Assembly (NCBI GenBank): GCA_001574975.1
Contig: KQ965764.1
Span: 37,256 to 101,255, forward strand
Direction: 5' to 3'
DNA: 64,000 nt
Source of the DNA: Gonapodya prolifera JEL478
Taxonomy: Eukaryota; Monoblepharomycota; Monoblepharidomycetes; Monoblepharidales; Gonapodyaceae
A program made the position numbers and the translations under genes. The notes beneath the pieces were generated by a model. The model saw only the letters and a program-made list of their open reading frames with translations, made no database searches and was not told the origin of the DNA. Of the stretch, positions 1-11,028 are shown one piece after another; position 1 is the stretch's first letter; the number at the start of each line of letters is the position of its first letter.

Positions 1-239
1 CCCCCCAAACCCCCCAAAAAAGATTCTCGATGCCAATATCCGTAATGTTCGGGCTCTTGAAGTTGTCCCTGGTGGATGGGACGAGTATCCGTGGCAAGGT
101 GGTCCCGCCGGAGGAAAAGGCGGGATGGGAAGGCTCAGCGAACGTGCGCGGATAGCAGGACGAGTAACAGCGGGGATGAGTGAGTGTTTGGTTGACTTGA
201 CCCCGTTCGTAGGAAAAACGGTGACCTTTGTCTTCACCC
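1..239. other. Upstream leader, no supported gene
   Basis: The window opens with a C/A-rich stretch (runs of six C separated by A runs, bases 1-20). A 41-codon open frame from 30 to 155 has no recognisable similarity and could be the tail of something to the left or chance. The region otherwise serves as the 5' flank of the gene starting at 240. Confidence 0.3.
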
Positions 240-1440
240 ATGGATATCGCGCCAACAACTGCCTCACTCCTTCCCCTCATAACTTCCCGCCTGGCATCGT
301 TCGATCTTCCTGATGTCACTTTCAAAGCGTTGGAGCATCTCGCCCATACAGAACTTCTGTCGTACGTCCGCGAGAAGGGCCTGGGCATCGCCACACGATC
401 TTCGGAATCGTTCGAACCAGCCACCACGGAGATCCCCGAATCCGCAACATCATGGGAAGTGGGAGAACGTCCTGAGCCCGAACCCCTTCTCGATGACGTG
501 GAGAGCGACTTCCATCCAGTCCTTCCGGCACTGGCCTCTCCGGCTAGCACTCCAGGGAAGCCTCTGCGTACAGTCCCTGTACCGGACCTACTCTGCACGC
601 TGGCACACCCGCATTTCCCCTTTGCATCTTTTCGCCATGCCCCTCTTGTGCCGCTACCCCGCTTCCCCCGCGCCACCTCGCTTCTCACGCGCTTCGCCCT
701 CCTTTACCCCCATCTCTCGTTCTCCATCACATGTGCCGCACACACGCTTACGCAGCTTCTCCCGCTACACCTAGGCCTGGCACTCCTCTCGCTTGTATTG
801 TTTCGTGGCCCGCGGATCCGCCGAGATCCCATCGGTGAGACGCTCAAGTCGTTGTGGACGGCTCTGAGAAGTTCAGGGACAATCGGTGCGCTTGTGATGG
901 TATATATATACCTCAACTGTGGTGTTGCTGGAGGTCTGGTGAGAAGTGGGTGGTGGAGAAAGGCACAAAAGTGGCAGTTTTTGCTGGTATGCATGCTTTG
1001 GCGATGGGTTCAGCTTTGACATATTGAATAATTGCCCCGTGGCAGTCGGGATTCATCGCGTCTCTTTGCATCTTTTTGGAAAGTCCCTCTCGCCGTCGTG
1101 AGTTGGCTGCGTACGTCCTCCCGCTCGCGTTGGAGTGCAGGTTCGTTTAAGTCGGCCGTTTTTTCTTGAACATCCTCCTCTGATGAGCGTACCTCTTGTT
1201 TTTTCGTATTAGCTACCGCATTCTTATGTCTCGAGGCGTAGTGGGTCGGGTGCCGCAGTGGCGTCCGATGCTGTTCTCTGCGTCATGCGCCGTTATGATG
1301 GTGAACTTCACTCTCCTGTGTCATCTTTTTCTCTTCCTTCTCACCTTCTTCACTCGGCTCAGGCGGTATATGTTGAAGCACCCAACATGCTGGGATCTCT
1401 AGCGTATGCTCTCTTGAAGACTGGAGTCGGAAGCTACTAA
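240..1440 (+). CDS. TMEM135-like membrane protein
   Basis: Spliced model of four exons (240-986, 1046-1140, 1213-1300, 1363-1440), phases consistent, about 335 residues. The ATG at 240 is the first in frame; nothing upstream in frame is an ATG. The C-terminal half carries hydrophobic segments and, across the exon 1-2 junction, a glycine, an acidic residue, paired arginines and then an ELAAYVLPLALE stretch. That matches the fungal relatives of TMEM135 (consensus roughly 'GxxxxxExxxRRxELALYxLPRALE'). Animal TMEM135 is linked to peroxisomes, mitochondrial dynamics and lipid handling; the fungal proteins are uncharacterised. The N-terminal 110 residues are poorly conserved and acidic/proline-rich. 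The protein is shorter than animal TMEM135 (about 458 residues). Family call inferred from memory of the conserved block; no function beyond membrane localisation can be read here. Confidence 0.65.
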
Positions 1441-1604
1441 AGGCTTTTTTCGCATTTGTTAACTAACTTATATACACCGCTCCCCAATCTAGTTGTTTAT
1501 TGGAGATCGTATGATAACGTATGATAAAGTTCAATAAAGTTTAGAGTAATATTATTTGACAGGAAAAAAGGTGAAAAGAGAAAAAAGGGGAGACGTCTAA
1601 ATTC

Positions 1605-3740
1605 ATGATCTGCCGTGCCGAACCATCCGGCTCATTTGCGTTTCAGCGGGCACGCAATCGAGGACGCATCCAGCGATTCGCTCAAAAGGCCGATAATGGA
1701 GCGTACTATAGCTTACGCTACAAACTTCTTGCCTCACTACAACATCAAACAATGACTGCACGTCTGAACCCGTACGCGAAAGTACTGCAAACACAACCCG
1801 AAATAGTCACGCCGACCAAGCTCGACGTCCGCGGTAAGCTTCCGGGGTGGCTTTCTGGCTTTCTCTACCGGCAGGGACCGGGGAAGTACAACGTAGAAAC
1901 GGTCGACGCTGCCAAGAATGTGGAGCGAGATTATAAAGTACAGCATTGGTTCGATGGCCTCTCAATGGTCCACAGGTTTGAATTAATATCCGGCGACGTG
2001 TTCTACCGAAGCAGAAGTGAGTCATGGCTGCCCTCACGCCTTTACATTCCATTATGTTGACACCGTTTCGTTTTCGCACGGTTCCTAGTGTGCGCAAGCT
2101 CGTACGAGGCACACATACGACTGACGGGTAGCACCGGTGTCACGTTTGGGCAGAGAGGTGAAGTCAAAATCGTTCGTTTTTGAAACACTCTTCGTGTCGA
2201 CTGACACCTCGAATTGCAGACCCAACACTTTCCACGTTTGGACGACTCACGTCAATGTTTCGTTCAGGCGCTGTAAATCCCCCCGAAGGAAACGCAGCAG
2301 TCACTGTTGCCCCCAACTGGCCGCTGCCCACTGCACTTGAATCTCGTGTAAAGGATCGCAAGGGTGACAAAATCCAAACCCTTGTTGGGAAAACAGATGC
2401 AAATGTGCTCATGTCCCTGGACCCTGTGACGCTCGAAGAACGCGGGGGATTTTCGTATGCCACATATGACAAGAGGTTGAAAGGACCCATTGCTCCAGCA
2501 CATACACAGTGAGTGCCCCGTTCTGCTCAGATGCAAATGTTTTTGCTCATGACTCTTGTCAATTTTCAAGCACTGACGGTAAAACCCGGGAAGTTTACTC
2601 GTATGTCATGGATTTCGGCCGCCAGGTACTTTGCAAGGTGTTTGCCCTCACTCCAACTAAAGAGGGAACAAAAACCACGATTATGTGAGCTTTTTGTTAT
2701 GATTTTTGGGCTTAGCTTGAGGTGCTCACAGTCGTACACCCTGGAAGAGGCGAATTTGTACCTCCGTATGCTTCTTACATACACTCGTTTTGGCACACGG
2801 AGAATTACGTTATCCTGCCCTTCTTTCCGTACTACTTCCGCAACAACGGTCTGTCCATTGTCTGGAACCAGAACGTGATTGACGCGCTTGAATGGGATCC
2901 GAAGCAACCGGTCGTGTTTGTTGTCGTGTCGAAGAAGGAGAAGAAGATTGTGGGCAAGTTCCGAAGCGAGTCGGCATTTTGGGGGTTCCATACCATCAAC
3001 GGATTTGAGGCAAAGGGTGCAAAGGGGACTGATCTTGTTCTTGATATCGTTGCGGTATGTTTGGTTGACGCATTTCAACAAGCATTCCTCGCTCTAACGG
3101 CGTCGCTCATCATACTATGCAGTCAACTTCAGTTGACCTTGTGGAAGGTCTCTACCTCGACGAGATGCGACACGCTTCCAAAGACTACCTCTCGCAAAAC
3201 ATCTACCGAGTCATACTGAAAGATGTGGAAAGTGCAGCCCCTTTGTCAAGTTCGACAATTCCGCGTGCCCAGGTCACTATCCTCACGACGCCCCATGGTG
3301 GCGACCTGCCTCGGATCAACCCGCTGTTCTCCTGCACGACAGACTACCGTTACGCTTACCTGCTGGGAACCGTGGTAGAGGCAGACGAGACGGTCAACAT
3401 GTTCGGAGCTATTCGCAAGGTCGTCCTCCCTGTATACAACCCGAGCACCACATCTAGCACCGAACCCATCGAGACTGTGACCTGGCACGAGCCAGGCGTT
3501 CACCCCGCTGAGCCCATCTTCGTGCCAACTCCAGGTGGGACGGACGAGGATGATGGAGTTCTTCTCACCGTGTGCTTCTCATCGGTGGAAGAGGTCAGCT
3601 TCTTGCTGGTGTTGGACGCCAAGTCAATGAAAGAGGTGGCGCGGGCGGGTTGGTTTGGAGGGGCTGTCGGCGATGGTGGAAAAGTTGGGCCTCACATCAT
3701 CCCCGTTGGGTTTCACGGTGCTTTCGTGCATGCGCTCTAA
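1605..3740 (+). CDS. Carotenoid cleavage oxygenase (RPE65/CarX family)
   Basis: Five exons (1605-2016, 2220-2508, 2571-2684, 2748-3054, 3123-3740) give about 579 residues from ATG 1605, or 530 from ATG 1752. The extra 49 residues are basic and could be an organelle leader. All four iron-binding histidines of the family are visible in context: PAHTHTDG (RPE65 H180 position), YIHSF (H241), WGFHTI (H313) and GFHGAF near the C-terminus (H527). The N-terminal GPGKYN...HWFDGLSMVHRF block is also diagnostic. These enzymes use non-haem Fe(II) and O2 to cleave a carotenoid double bond; fungal members include retinal-forming CarX and apocarotenoid-cleaving enzymes. Which substrate is used cannot be told from sequence. 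In a flagellated fungus, retinal for a zoospore rhodopsin is a plausible but untested role. The 2685-2747 intron acceptor is the least certain junction. Confidence 0.9.
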
Positions 3741-4039
3741 GCGACATTAGCAATAACAACGCAATTTCTGTATTTGCACTTTGTTGAATATTTCGTTGTC
3801 ATACTGTATTATTTATGCTCGAGCCTTCCGTTGGCATTCATATTTCCTTGATTCCTTCTCTCACAAACTGCATACGGTCTTTCTGTCGGTGGAATCGTGC
3901 GCTTCAAAAAATTTATAGAGGTGGGGCTTTGCGTAGTGCTGCAGGGAAGGAGTTGAGATGACAGGGGGATACTTCCCTCATTCGTCAAGTAACCATTGTT
4001 TATGCAACATAGGCATTTACAATGCATCGCCCTTGCTGT

Positions 4040-6826
4040 TTACTCTCCCACTTCATAATCCACCTCTTCGTCACCAAACATCGCACCTTTACTATCATCT
4101 TTTTCCGCCACAACGCTCACCGGTGTAGGCGGAGCATCAGCAGCACCGGCACCACTGTTCGTCGCCACCGTCAAGTCCATTCCCTGCGCTGCATCTCGAC
4201 CGTCATTGTTGGACATCACAACAGGGGTTGAAGCTTTGACATCGGCCTGCTCAACCTTTCGTCGCGCCCGCGGGGACGAGTCCTCCTCGGCCCTGCGAGC
4301 CCGGTCACGTTCTCGGGCAGCCGCACGAGACGCTTCGGGGTCGTCAATGACACGGCGCGCATATTCGGTGTCATTAGAGGCATGTGATGGATCGGTCACC
4401 TTATCGCCCCCGCCTTGGTGCGCAGCAGTTCCCTCAATTGCACCGTCCCCCGCTGGAGTCGCATCCCGTTCCTTACCCCGGCTCGCCCCAACGTTCCTTT
4501 TCCCTTCCGACCCAACTTGCGTTTGCCCCTGCTGCCCTTTTTGGCCCCACCCCTGATTGCCCCACGCCTGTCCCTGCCCCTGGCCGTACCCAAAGTCCCA
4601 TCCTGTGTTCCCATACCCCATACCCGCCATTCCCGACATGGCACCCATCCCCCCCATCCCCCCCATCCCCATCCCGCCCCATCCGTTCCACCCCATCATA
4701 CCGTATCCACCGTAGCCCATACCCATCCCAGACATGCCACCCATACCCATACCCAACACCATCGGGTTGACGGCGACGCCGCCCCAACCTTCGTCCCACT
4801 CGTCCCACTCTCCACCGTACCCCTCGCCCCCCCATTGTCCGCCGTACCCGCCGGCCCCTCCTCCCCCGCCGGAAAAGGCCCGCCCGCCCCGACCAGCAGG
4901 CGGGCGCCAGTCGCCACCACGGGCGGCCCAGCGGCCTCGCCCGCCGAACCCGCCACCGCGGCCAGTGGAGCCTTGGCTATTTGCATCCCCACCGTGCCTC
5001 TCAGTTGGTCCCACAGGGCCTCCATCAGCCCGTGCCGCCGGAGGCGCAGCAGCAGCAGTAGGCGCGTCACCGGGAGGGGGTGCACTGGCACGCACGGCGG
5101 GAGATCTTTCACGCGCCGGCCCACCTTGTCCGTCCTCCGCCTGACGATCAGGCTCGCCGCCCTCCCTATCGCTACGTTTCCCTCCTTGAGCCTCTGCCTC
5201 ACCAACCGCCACGGGCACATCCCCGCCCTCGATACGCTGGCTGTCTCGGTCCCACTCCCCCCCCTTCGCCCCACCATCGCCGTGATCGTCCCATTCTCGC
5301 CGGCCAGGACCCCAGTCGCCCTCGCGCTCCCGATCGTAGCCACCGCGCTCCCAGTCCGGATGTCGCCCATCCCACTCGTCCTCTCGCCATCCCCACCCGC
5401 CGCCCCCGCCACGCCCACCGCTTCCTGGCCGCCAAGCGCCGTCCCACCCGCCACGGAACCCACCGCCGCCTTCCCACCCGCCACGGGGAGGCCCGTGCCA
5501 GCCGCTTCCACCACCGCCACGGAAACCACCATCAAACCCACCCCCGCCACGGCCGCGCCAACCTCGACCTCTGCCGCGCCATGTGGGCACCGGTGGGCGC
5601 CAGTTGGGAGGGAACCCACCCACGACGGGCCCTGGTGCGACAGGTGGGCGCGTGGGGGCGGCGGACGTGCTGCGGCGGGGCGGCGAGCGGGAACGTGACG
5701 TGCGTGGGTGGTTCGGGGACAAGGATGGTGACAGCGAGCGCCTGCGTTTGCGAGGCGACGTCGCGCCAGACCCGTCTCCGCGACGCGCACGGTCACGGTC
5801 ACGGTCGGGATCCCGATCGCGGCGGTCGTTGTCCTCACGGAACCTCTCTCCTCCCCGTGTCGCATAGTCCTTTTCACGCGGCCTGTCGTGGCGCGCACCA
5901 TCGCGGTCATCGGTCCTCTCTTTATCCCTGCCGGAGCTGTCCCTTTCCCTGGACCGATCGCGCTTGGCCGTGTCGCGGTCCTTGTCTTTCTCTCTGGACT
6001 GGTCACACCTGGAGGACCCGTGATCCTTATCTCTGCGCGACCCGTCCTTGGACCTGTCCCGCTCCCGCTCTCGGCCCCCCTCGAGGCGGGAGGCGTCGCG
6101 GTCCTTGTCTCTTTCCTTTTCTCTCTCCTTGTCCTTCTCCCTCCGCCGATCGCGGTCCTTGTCTCTGTCTTTATCTCTGTCTCTGTTTTTCTCTCTGTCC
6201 CTATCCCGATCGCGCTCGCGCCGTTTCTCCCTGTCCCGATCTCTCGACCGCTCGCGCTTTCGTTCTTTGTCAGTGTCAGTCGTCGTCGTCGTCTTCGCTA
6301 CGGCGGGCTGGGCATCTCCGTTCGCAGGCGCATTGGAATCGGCAACGGCGCTGGGTTTGTCACTGTCCTTCTCCCGCACTTTCTCATTATCTCCATTTTG
6401 TTCTTTTTCCTTCTCCCCATCGCGGCCTTGCTCCTTCTCTTTCTCGCGCTCCCGTTCCCGGTCACGTTCGCGGTCCTTCTCCCGGTCGCGGTGTCGCCGT
6501 TCACGCTCCTTGGACCTGTCGCGGCGGTGTTCCCGGCCCTTGTCCTTTTCCCTGTCTCTGTCTCTATCTCGTTCTCTGTCCTTGTCCCTCGCGGTTTTGT
6601 CTCTGTCTTTATCCCGGTCACGCCGGGACCGCGAACGCGACCTGGACCTGGACTTGTGCCGCGAAGAATGCGACTTGCGCGGCTTGTCCTTGTCGCGCGC
6701 GTCATCCGCCTTGGGGAGCTCCTTCTCGCCTGCCTGGGTCTGTGCGGGTTCGGACGCGGCCACGTGGGGCGTCTCCGACTCCGCAGGCTCAGATGCACCG
6801 TTTTCGACTACGGGTGCGTCTCCCAT
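4040..6826 (-). CDS. Low-complexity RD/RS- and RGG-rich protein
   Basis: A single open frame of about 928 residues from ATG 6824-6826; the frame stays open 40 codons further upstream, but MGDAP is the likeliest start. N-terminal third: long alternating Arg/Asp/Lys/Glu repeats with SR dipeptides, as in nuclear splicing and mRNA-processing proteins. Middle: RGG/GRGG boxes with Trp and Phe (about 5.4-5.6 kb and 4.86-4.97 kb). Then a Gly/Met run with MGMGG repeats (4.6-4.75 kb), a Gln/Gly stretch, and an acidic C-terminus ending DEEVDYEVGE. No RRM, zinc finger or helicase fold was seen. Composition suggests a nuclear RNA-binding, condensate-prone protein, but the family is not recognised. The repetitive DNA keeps long frames open on the opposite strand too, which are shadows. 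Introns inside the repeat cannot be excluded. Confidence 0.7.
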   Translation of the reverse strand: MGDAPVVENGASEPAESETPHVAASEPAQTQAGEKELPKADDARDKDKPRKSHSSRHKSRSRSRSRSRRDRDKDRDKTARDKDRERDRDRDREKDKGREHRRDRSKERERRHRDREKDRERDREREREKEKEQGRDGEKEKEQNGDNEKVREKDSDKPSAVADSNAPANGDAQPAVAKTTTTTDTDKERKRERSRDRDREKRRERDRDRDREKNRDRDKDRDKDRDRRREKDKEREKERDKDRDASRLEGGRERERDRSKDGSRRDKDHGSSRCDQSREKDKDRDTAKRDRSRERDSSGRDKERTDDRDGARHDRPREKDYATRGGERFREDNDRRDRDPDRDRDRARRGDGSGATSPRKRRRSLSPSLSPNHPRTSRSRSPPRRSTSAAPTRPPVAPGPVVGGFPPNWRPPVPTWRGRGRGWRGRGGGGFDGGFRGGGGSGWHGPPRGGWEGGGGFRGGWDGAWRPGSGGRGGGGGWGWREDEWDGRHPDWERGGYDREREGDWGPGRREWDDHGDGGAKGGEWDRDSQRIEGGDVPVAVGEAEAQGGKRSDREGGEPDRQAEDGQGGPARERSPAVRASAPPPGDAPTAAAAPPAARADGGPVGPTERHGGDANSQGSTGRGGGFGGRGRWAARGGDWRPPAGRGGRAFSGGGGGAGGYGGQWGGEGYGGEWDEWDEGWGGVAVNPMVLGMGMGGMSGMGMGYGGYGMMGWNGWGGMGMGGMGGMGAMSGMAGMGYGNTGWDFGYGQGQGQAWGNQGWGQKGQQGQTQVGSEGKRNVGASRGKERDATPAGDGAIEGTAAHQGGGDKVTDPSHASNDTEYARRVIDDPEASRAAARERDRARRAEEDSSPRARRKVEQADVKASTPVVMSNNDGRDAAQGMDLTVATNSGAGAADAPPTPVSVVAEKDDSKGAMFGDEEVDYEVGE

Positions 6827-7416
6827 TGCAGCGCGAGGCCAAAGAGGGTGGTGGTTGGTGCTGGGTGGTGGGTTGGTAGCAGGTTGTAAGTGACAGGTGA
6901 AGCGAACAACGTAGCATCCGCGTTGACAGGTCAGGCCGGTAGGCACACGAAACAGCGCATTAGCATCCTACGCGGTGCACTTGGGCAGCACCCGATTATG
7001 ACTCACGAAAGTTCCGCGTTGCGCTCCCCCTCCGACGCCCGATTCACCGCCCTGTGCACAGGATCCGCGTACCGACACTCTCAACAGTGAGAAAAAAGCA
7101 CTGACGATGGCGGGCGGGTGGGGCGATGGGGGTGAAGATATAGTGCTCCGAATTTTGTGTGTACTGACAGGTTACAGGCCGAACATCTGTCCCCACATCA
7201 TGAGTTCTAAAACCACATTCTTTTTTTATTTGGACGTAGGTATGTATGTAATTGTCCATGTAGTACTCCAAAAAATTAAAGCTTTATCAAACGGTACGTA
7301 GAAAATCCGCCCCTCCCAAAAATGGTATTACAAAGACCCCATCAGCCGCAGCGAGGGAATGGGCCACACCGGTCACCCTCCCTTCCCACCTAGCTCCTCT
7401 TTCCTCCGCCTACGAA
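6827..7416. other. Intergenic region, no gene seen
   Basis: About 590 bases between the RD/RGG gene start and the small minus-strand model ending at 7417. It should contain the RD/RGG promoter (right of 6826). No conserved frame, tRNA-like structure or repeat was recognised. Confidence 0.4.
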
Positions 7417-7812
7417 CTAAAAGTTGGTGAAGACGGCTCGCGCCACGCCACCCCCGAGCCCCCTTGAGGCTCCTACCATTCCACGACCCCGTCGCTGCCC
7501 ACGCGGTTGCTCCGCCGAAGGCTGACAGGGTGGAGGAGAGGCCGCTCCCGCTGGTGGAGGCGGTTGCTGGTGGTACGTGGCTGCCGCGGCCGTTCCTGTA
7601 TGGTGCGGCGGGGTGGAGATGGATGGGCGGCGTGGTGGGGCACCATTTCCTGCCCTATTAGAAGCCCCTGAAAAGATTGAATTCGATATGTGAGCAAAGG
7701 GGTGGGAATGAAAAGTCTGAAATGCGACGAAACCCATATGTTGATGGCCGCGTCCCGTGCTAAAGGTGCTCCCCCCGGTTCCCAAAGGACGCATGTGTTT
7801 GGGGAACCGCAA
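7417..7812 (-). CDS. Hypothetical small Pro/Gly/Arg-rich protein
   Basis: An unbroken 131-codon minus-strand frame starting with ATG. It is His/Ser-rich, then Pro-rich (7.5-7.65 kb), then has an Arg/Gly tail ending in a VARAVFTNF-like hydrophobic end. No family is recognised. Composition is partly what GC-rich non-coding DNA would also give, so it may be the last exon of a longer gene or not coding at all. It lies just downstream (on the same strand) of the coiled-coil gene ending at 7938. Confidence 0.25.
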   Translation of the reverse strand: MRFPKHMRPLGTGGSTFSTGRGHQHMGFVAFQTFHSHPFAHISNSIFSGASNRAGNGAPPRRPSISTPPHHTGTAAAATYHQQPPPPAGAASPPPCQPSAEQPRGQRRGRGMVGASRGLGGGVARAVFTNF

Positions 7813-7937
7813 GGGGCGATTGTTGGGAAGATTTCAGTGCATTCAACTCCATTTTCGTGTGTCCACCTGACGCTGCGCCCTATGGGGAAAAGGAAGAGTT
7901 GAATAGGACGTAGTGGTATCGAAGGGAGCGCGACAGC

Positions 7938-8684
7938 TCACTTTTCCAGCGCCCTCTCCAGCTCCCCTATCCTCCTCTTCGCATCATTGTGCCTACGAAT
8001 GAGGGCTGTTAAACTCCAGAACAGTTAGTGTACCACAATGTTGATCACTCACGAGTGGATCTTATTCATCACTTCATTCCTCATTGACACAAAATCCAGC
8101 TTCACCTCCCGCTCCGTCGTCACTTCCACGGTGTCGTTCCCAACCGACACATTCGTTTCCGTTCCGACATCATTGCTGCTTGCGAAGTGTGAATTGGTTA
8201 ACGCACGACGCAAGCAATAGAAACAAAAAGGTCATACCGGTTGGTTGCGGCCGCGAAATCGGCGACATCGTTGCCCCGACGCTCCGTCGCCTTCTTGCTG
8301 TCCTCTCTGCAACGGACGGAAGAAACACGGTCATCACGTGTGTCCCAATGTCCAAAAAGGGAGAGTGAAATACCTTTCCGTTATTATCAATCTCGTGTCT
8401 GCGAGGCTCGCAGACAGGGTCGCTTGAGCTAATTCCAAAATGGCGACTTGAGTCCGCAAAGCTGCTGCAACTTTCGTTTTTGATTCAATGGCTTGTTTCG
8501 CCTCTTTTAGTTCGACAGCTTTTTGCCCAAGCTCCGCCACGAGTTTATGATTTTCATTTTCTGCTTTGGCGCACAGTGCGGTTGACCGTTCTCGCTCCCT
8601 TCGTTCGTTCTCTGCGATTGCAGTCATTCGGTCTTGGCCGGCCCTGGAATGACTGAGGGCCACATGGAGAACTAGACACTGCAT
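7938..8684 (-). CDS. Hypothetical coiled-coil protein
   Basis: Spliced minus-strand model of four exons (8684-8374, 8306-8238, 8178-8053, 8013-7938), phases consistent, about 193 residues. Residues 20-100 form an Ala/Glu/Lys-rich helix with heptad-like spacing (ENERRERERSTAL... AELGQKAVELKEAKQ). The C-terminus is a second charged helix ending RIGELERALEK. All three introns have GT-AG ends with short length. The general shape (two helices, small protein) is seen in many structural or mitochondrial adaptor proteins, but no diagnostic motif, signal or membrane segment was seen. Alternative start: an internal ATG 19 codons later. Function unknown. Confidence 0.55.
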
Positions 8685-11028
8685 GTTTGTTGAGTCGCGA
8701 AGGAAAGTCAGTGGATGCGGTCGACACTGTTTTTGAAGAAGCGGGGTTTGGATTGGGAAAGAGGAGAGATACGAATGTGGGGAAAGGGTCCGTTCCGCTA
8801 TGTCAACCTGTTGGATTGAAGATAAAAACAGCTTGAAAGATAAGAGAAGGCACGAGGTGGATGAATGAATATTGAAGTGGAATTAAACTGTGAAACTTTG
8901 CGAGAACATGACGAGGTTGGTGGAAGTGAATGCCATACACGCTTCGAGAGAGAGAGCAGAGGAGGAGAATGCTATGGGGGAGTGTGTGTGTAAAGATGGG
9001 AATCGATAATGATGCTAAGGTGACAATTGAGAGATGAGATGGAGGGACGTGCAATCAAAGCAGTTGGAGCGATTGTCAGTGTGATGATGAAGGGATTGAA
9101 TCAAATGGGAATCAGGTTAACGAAATCAGAGCCTTGATTGACGACGAATCGCTCCAAAGCGACACGATGGGTCGCGCTGGAGTACTCACGTCGGATTACT
9201 TTGAGATGAATGGTGTGAGATGAGTCTGGAAGATTCGGCCACAGTGTAAAAAACGAAATGAAACGGATTATCTACAAACCTTGTTAACTTATACCTTTTT
9301 CATGGTACCGGTTTTTACATTTGCGCCATGACACGAAGCACATTCGATTCACCCACTTGGAATCCATCGCATGGGTAATCACTATTCGCGCATTAATGAA
9401 AGACGAAAAGTGCCATAATCGAGCGGAGAACTAGTGTTCGAGGAAAATCAGGCGACACGGCGTCCGATGGAGAGCCGACGCTAAGCGATGACGTGTGTGT
9501 TGAGTGTGTGGGTTGCTGCTTGGGAGAGGTCAAAAGAGCCAGCCTGAAAGAAGAGTTTGGCACACACCAAGAAGCCTCAGACCATTTCAAAAGGGCAGAG
9601 AGGCATATTCTCTTGGGGAAATCGAAAGGATGATGGATGCCCGGCGATTAACGAACGGGGTCTTCCCTGAATCGATCGAAGTCAGCTCCATCTCGGCCCA
9701 TCCGACCGAGGAACCGATCTGAAACGCGACAATCCTACCTCAGAGCCGAAAAGTCAAGTCAAGTCCCGGAAACTGGCACGCAACGCTTGCCGTGCAGCCA
9801 AGTTGACTTGGCTCATGTTGTCGGGTGGAGCGGAACCGATGGCCGATTTTGCTCTTGGCTTGTCGTTTTCTGCTGCACCAGAATCGTCGGATTCAACATG
9901 GTGGGATCAAGGTATGTGCCAGTCTGTCACCATGTCCCTCAAACCACCCCACGACCAGATTCCGGAACCTTGTCGTTCAAATTAACAACCAAAATCAACC
10001 TCATCGACGGTCACTGCACGCTTTCTAACGCTCTCTTCACTTCGCGCTTATGGGAGAACTCTGTTTTTGCGGATTCGGCGTGGATGAAACGTTGCCTTGT
10101 TGGAATTTGAGTGAGCTGCGTCGTCTTGACCGAGAGCGTGGTGCGCGAGGAACTGCAGCGATGACGGAAAGTGTTGAGTTCTTTTCGACAAGCCGTACTC
10201 GTCACTGTGTGCGTAGGGTTCAAGCACTTGCGGATTCCGTGGATATGCGAATGTTCGCCGTATAGGAAAAATGACATCAACACCAAGTCCAGCTAGAGTG
10301 ACGCGGTTCAATCTTGTTGACCGGGATCTAGCCACCATATCGCCAGGTGCAAATACCGTTGCGCAAGCCCCATCTCTTCACTTTGCCCAAATCCGTCAAG
10401 CGGAGCACTTTTTGTGGATTTCATGCAACTTACCAGTTTTGGTGGTTGTGGGAAACCAATAGGCGAATCATCGACTGAGCTTCAAAGTGCAGCTCTGTTG
10501 ACTGGTAACAGTAACCACATAGAATCGGACAACCATGTGGCCAGGTACTTTGGAACCGTTTTGGCCCCTCCTACTCTTGACTCAAGCACCTTTTGCGGAC
10601 TCCGAGTGGCTGCCAGTTTGGGCGGCGCACCTTTCGTAAGTCAAGAGCTTTTATTGGGCGTCGAGGTCCTCCCACCCAAGTGACACCTAAAAATTCGTTG
10701 ACCGGCATGCGCACTCTTCACTCCGCACAAACGCGTCAATAGTGTTTTGCGGACTCATTATGGCTCCCGACTTTTGAAAAGCGAGCTCTTGGATAGAGCG
10801 TCGAGATGTAGCCACTTGATTACATCCATAATACAAACCTGACCAATCGGCGGCAATTGCTATGGCCAATGAATGCCTCACAATTGCTGTGGGCACAACC
10901 CCCTCCCAAGAGCGTCAACACTCGCCCATCCTTCCGCACACTCATAAACACCAATCCAAATCTCACTAAACTTTTCTGTATCGTTTCTTTGATCGCACCA
11001 CCTCCATCCCGACTCTCCCATCGCAACA
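8685..11028. other. Gene-poor 2.3-kb interval
   Basis: No conserved coding frame was recognised on either strand; open frames here are short, begin with non-ATG codons or lack protein-like composition. A purine-rich GA stretch lies near 8.94-8.98 kb. Between about 10.05 and 10.82 kb, diverged copies of a segment around the core 'TTTGCGGAYTC' recur (see repeat entry). The last 100 bases before 11029 are C/A-rich, as expected for the promoter and leader of the U-box gene. Confidence 0.5.
10050..10820 (+). repeat. Degenerate dispersed short repeat
   Basis: Similar segments with a core TTTGCGGATTC/TTTGCGGACTC occur near 10,068, 10,592 and 10,743, with a weaker GCGGATTC near 10,228. The last two copies share a second block about 40-50 bases on (AGAGCTTTTATTGGGCGTCGAGG near 10,643 against GAGCTCTTGGATAGAGCGTCGAG near 10,780). 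They look like old direct duplications. No coding capacity or terminal structure was seen. Boundaries are approximate. Confidence 0.35.

Noticed and set aside
1-22. Telomere-like repeat at the window start
   Set aside because: C6A3C6A6 is too short and not a known fungal telomere unit; a chance low-complexity run is more likely.
4415-6893. Long plus-strand open frames (up to about 600 codons) opposite the RD/RGG gene
   Set aside because: They are antisense shadows: codon-repeat composition of RD, GG and MG runs keeps the other strand free of stops. Their products are Pro/Arg/Leu monotony with no domain.
9393-10683. Several 60-107 codon frames in the gene-poor interval
   Set aside because: They start at non-ATG codons or lack protein-like composition, with no splice pattern linking them into a conserved protein.
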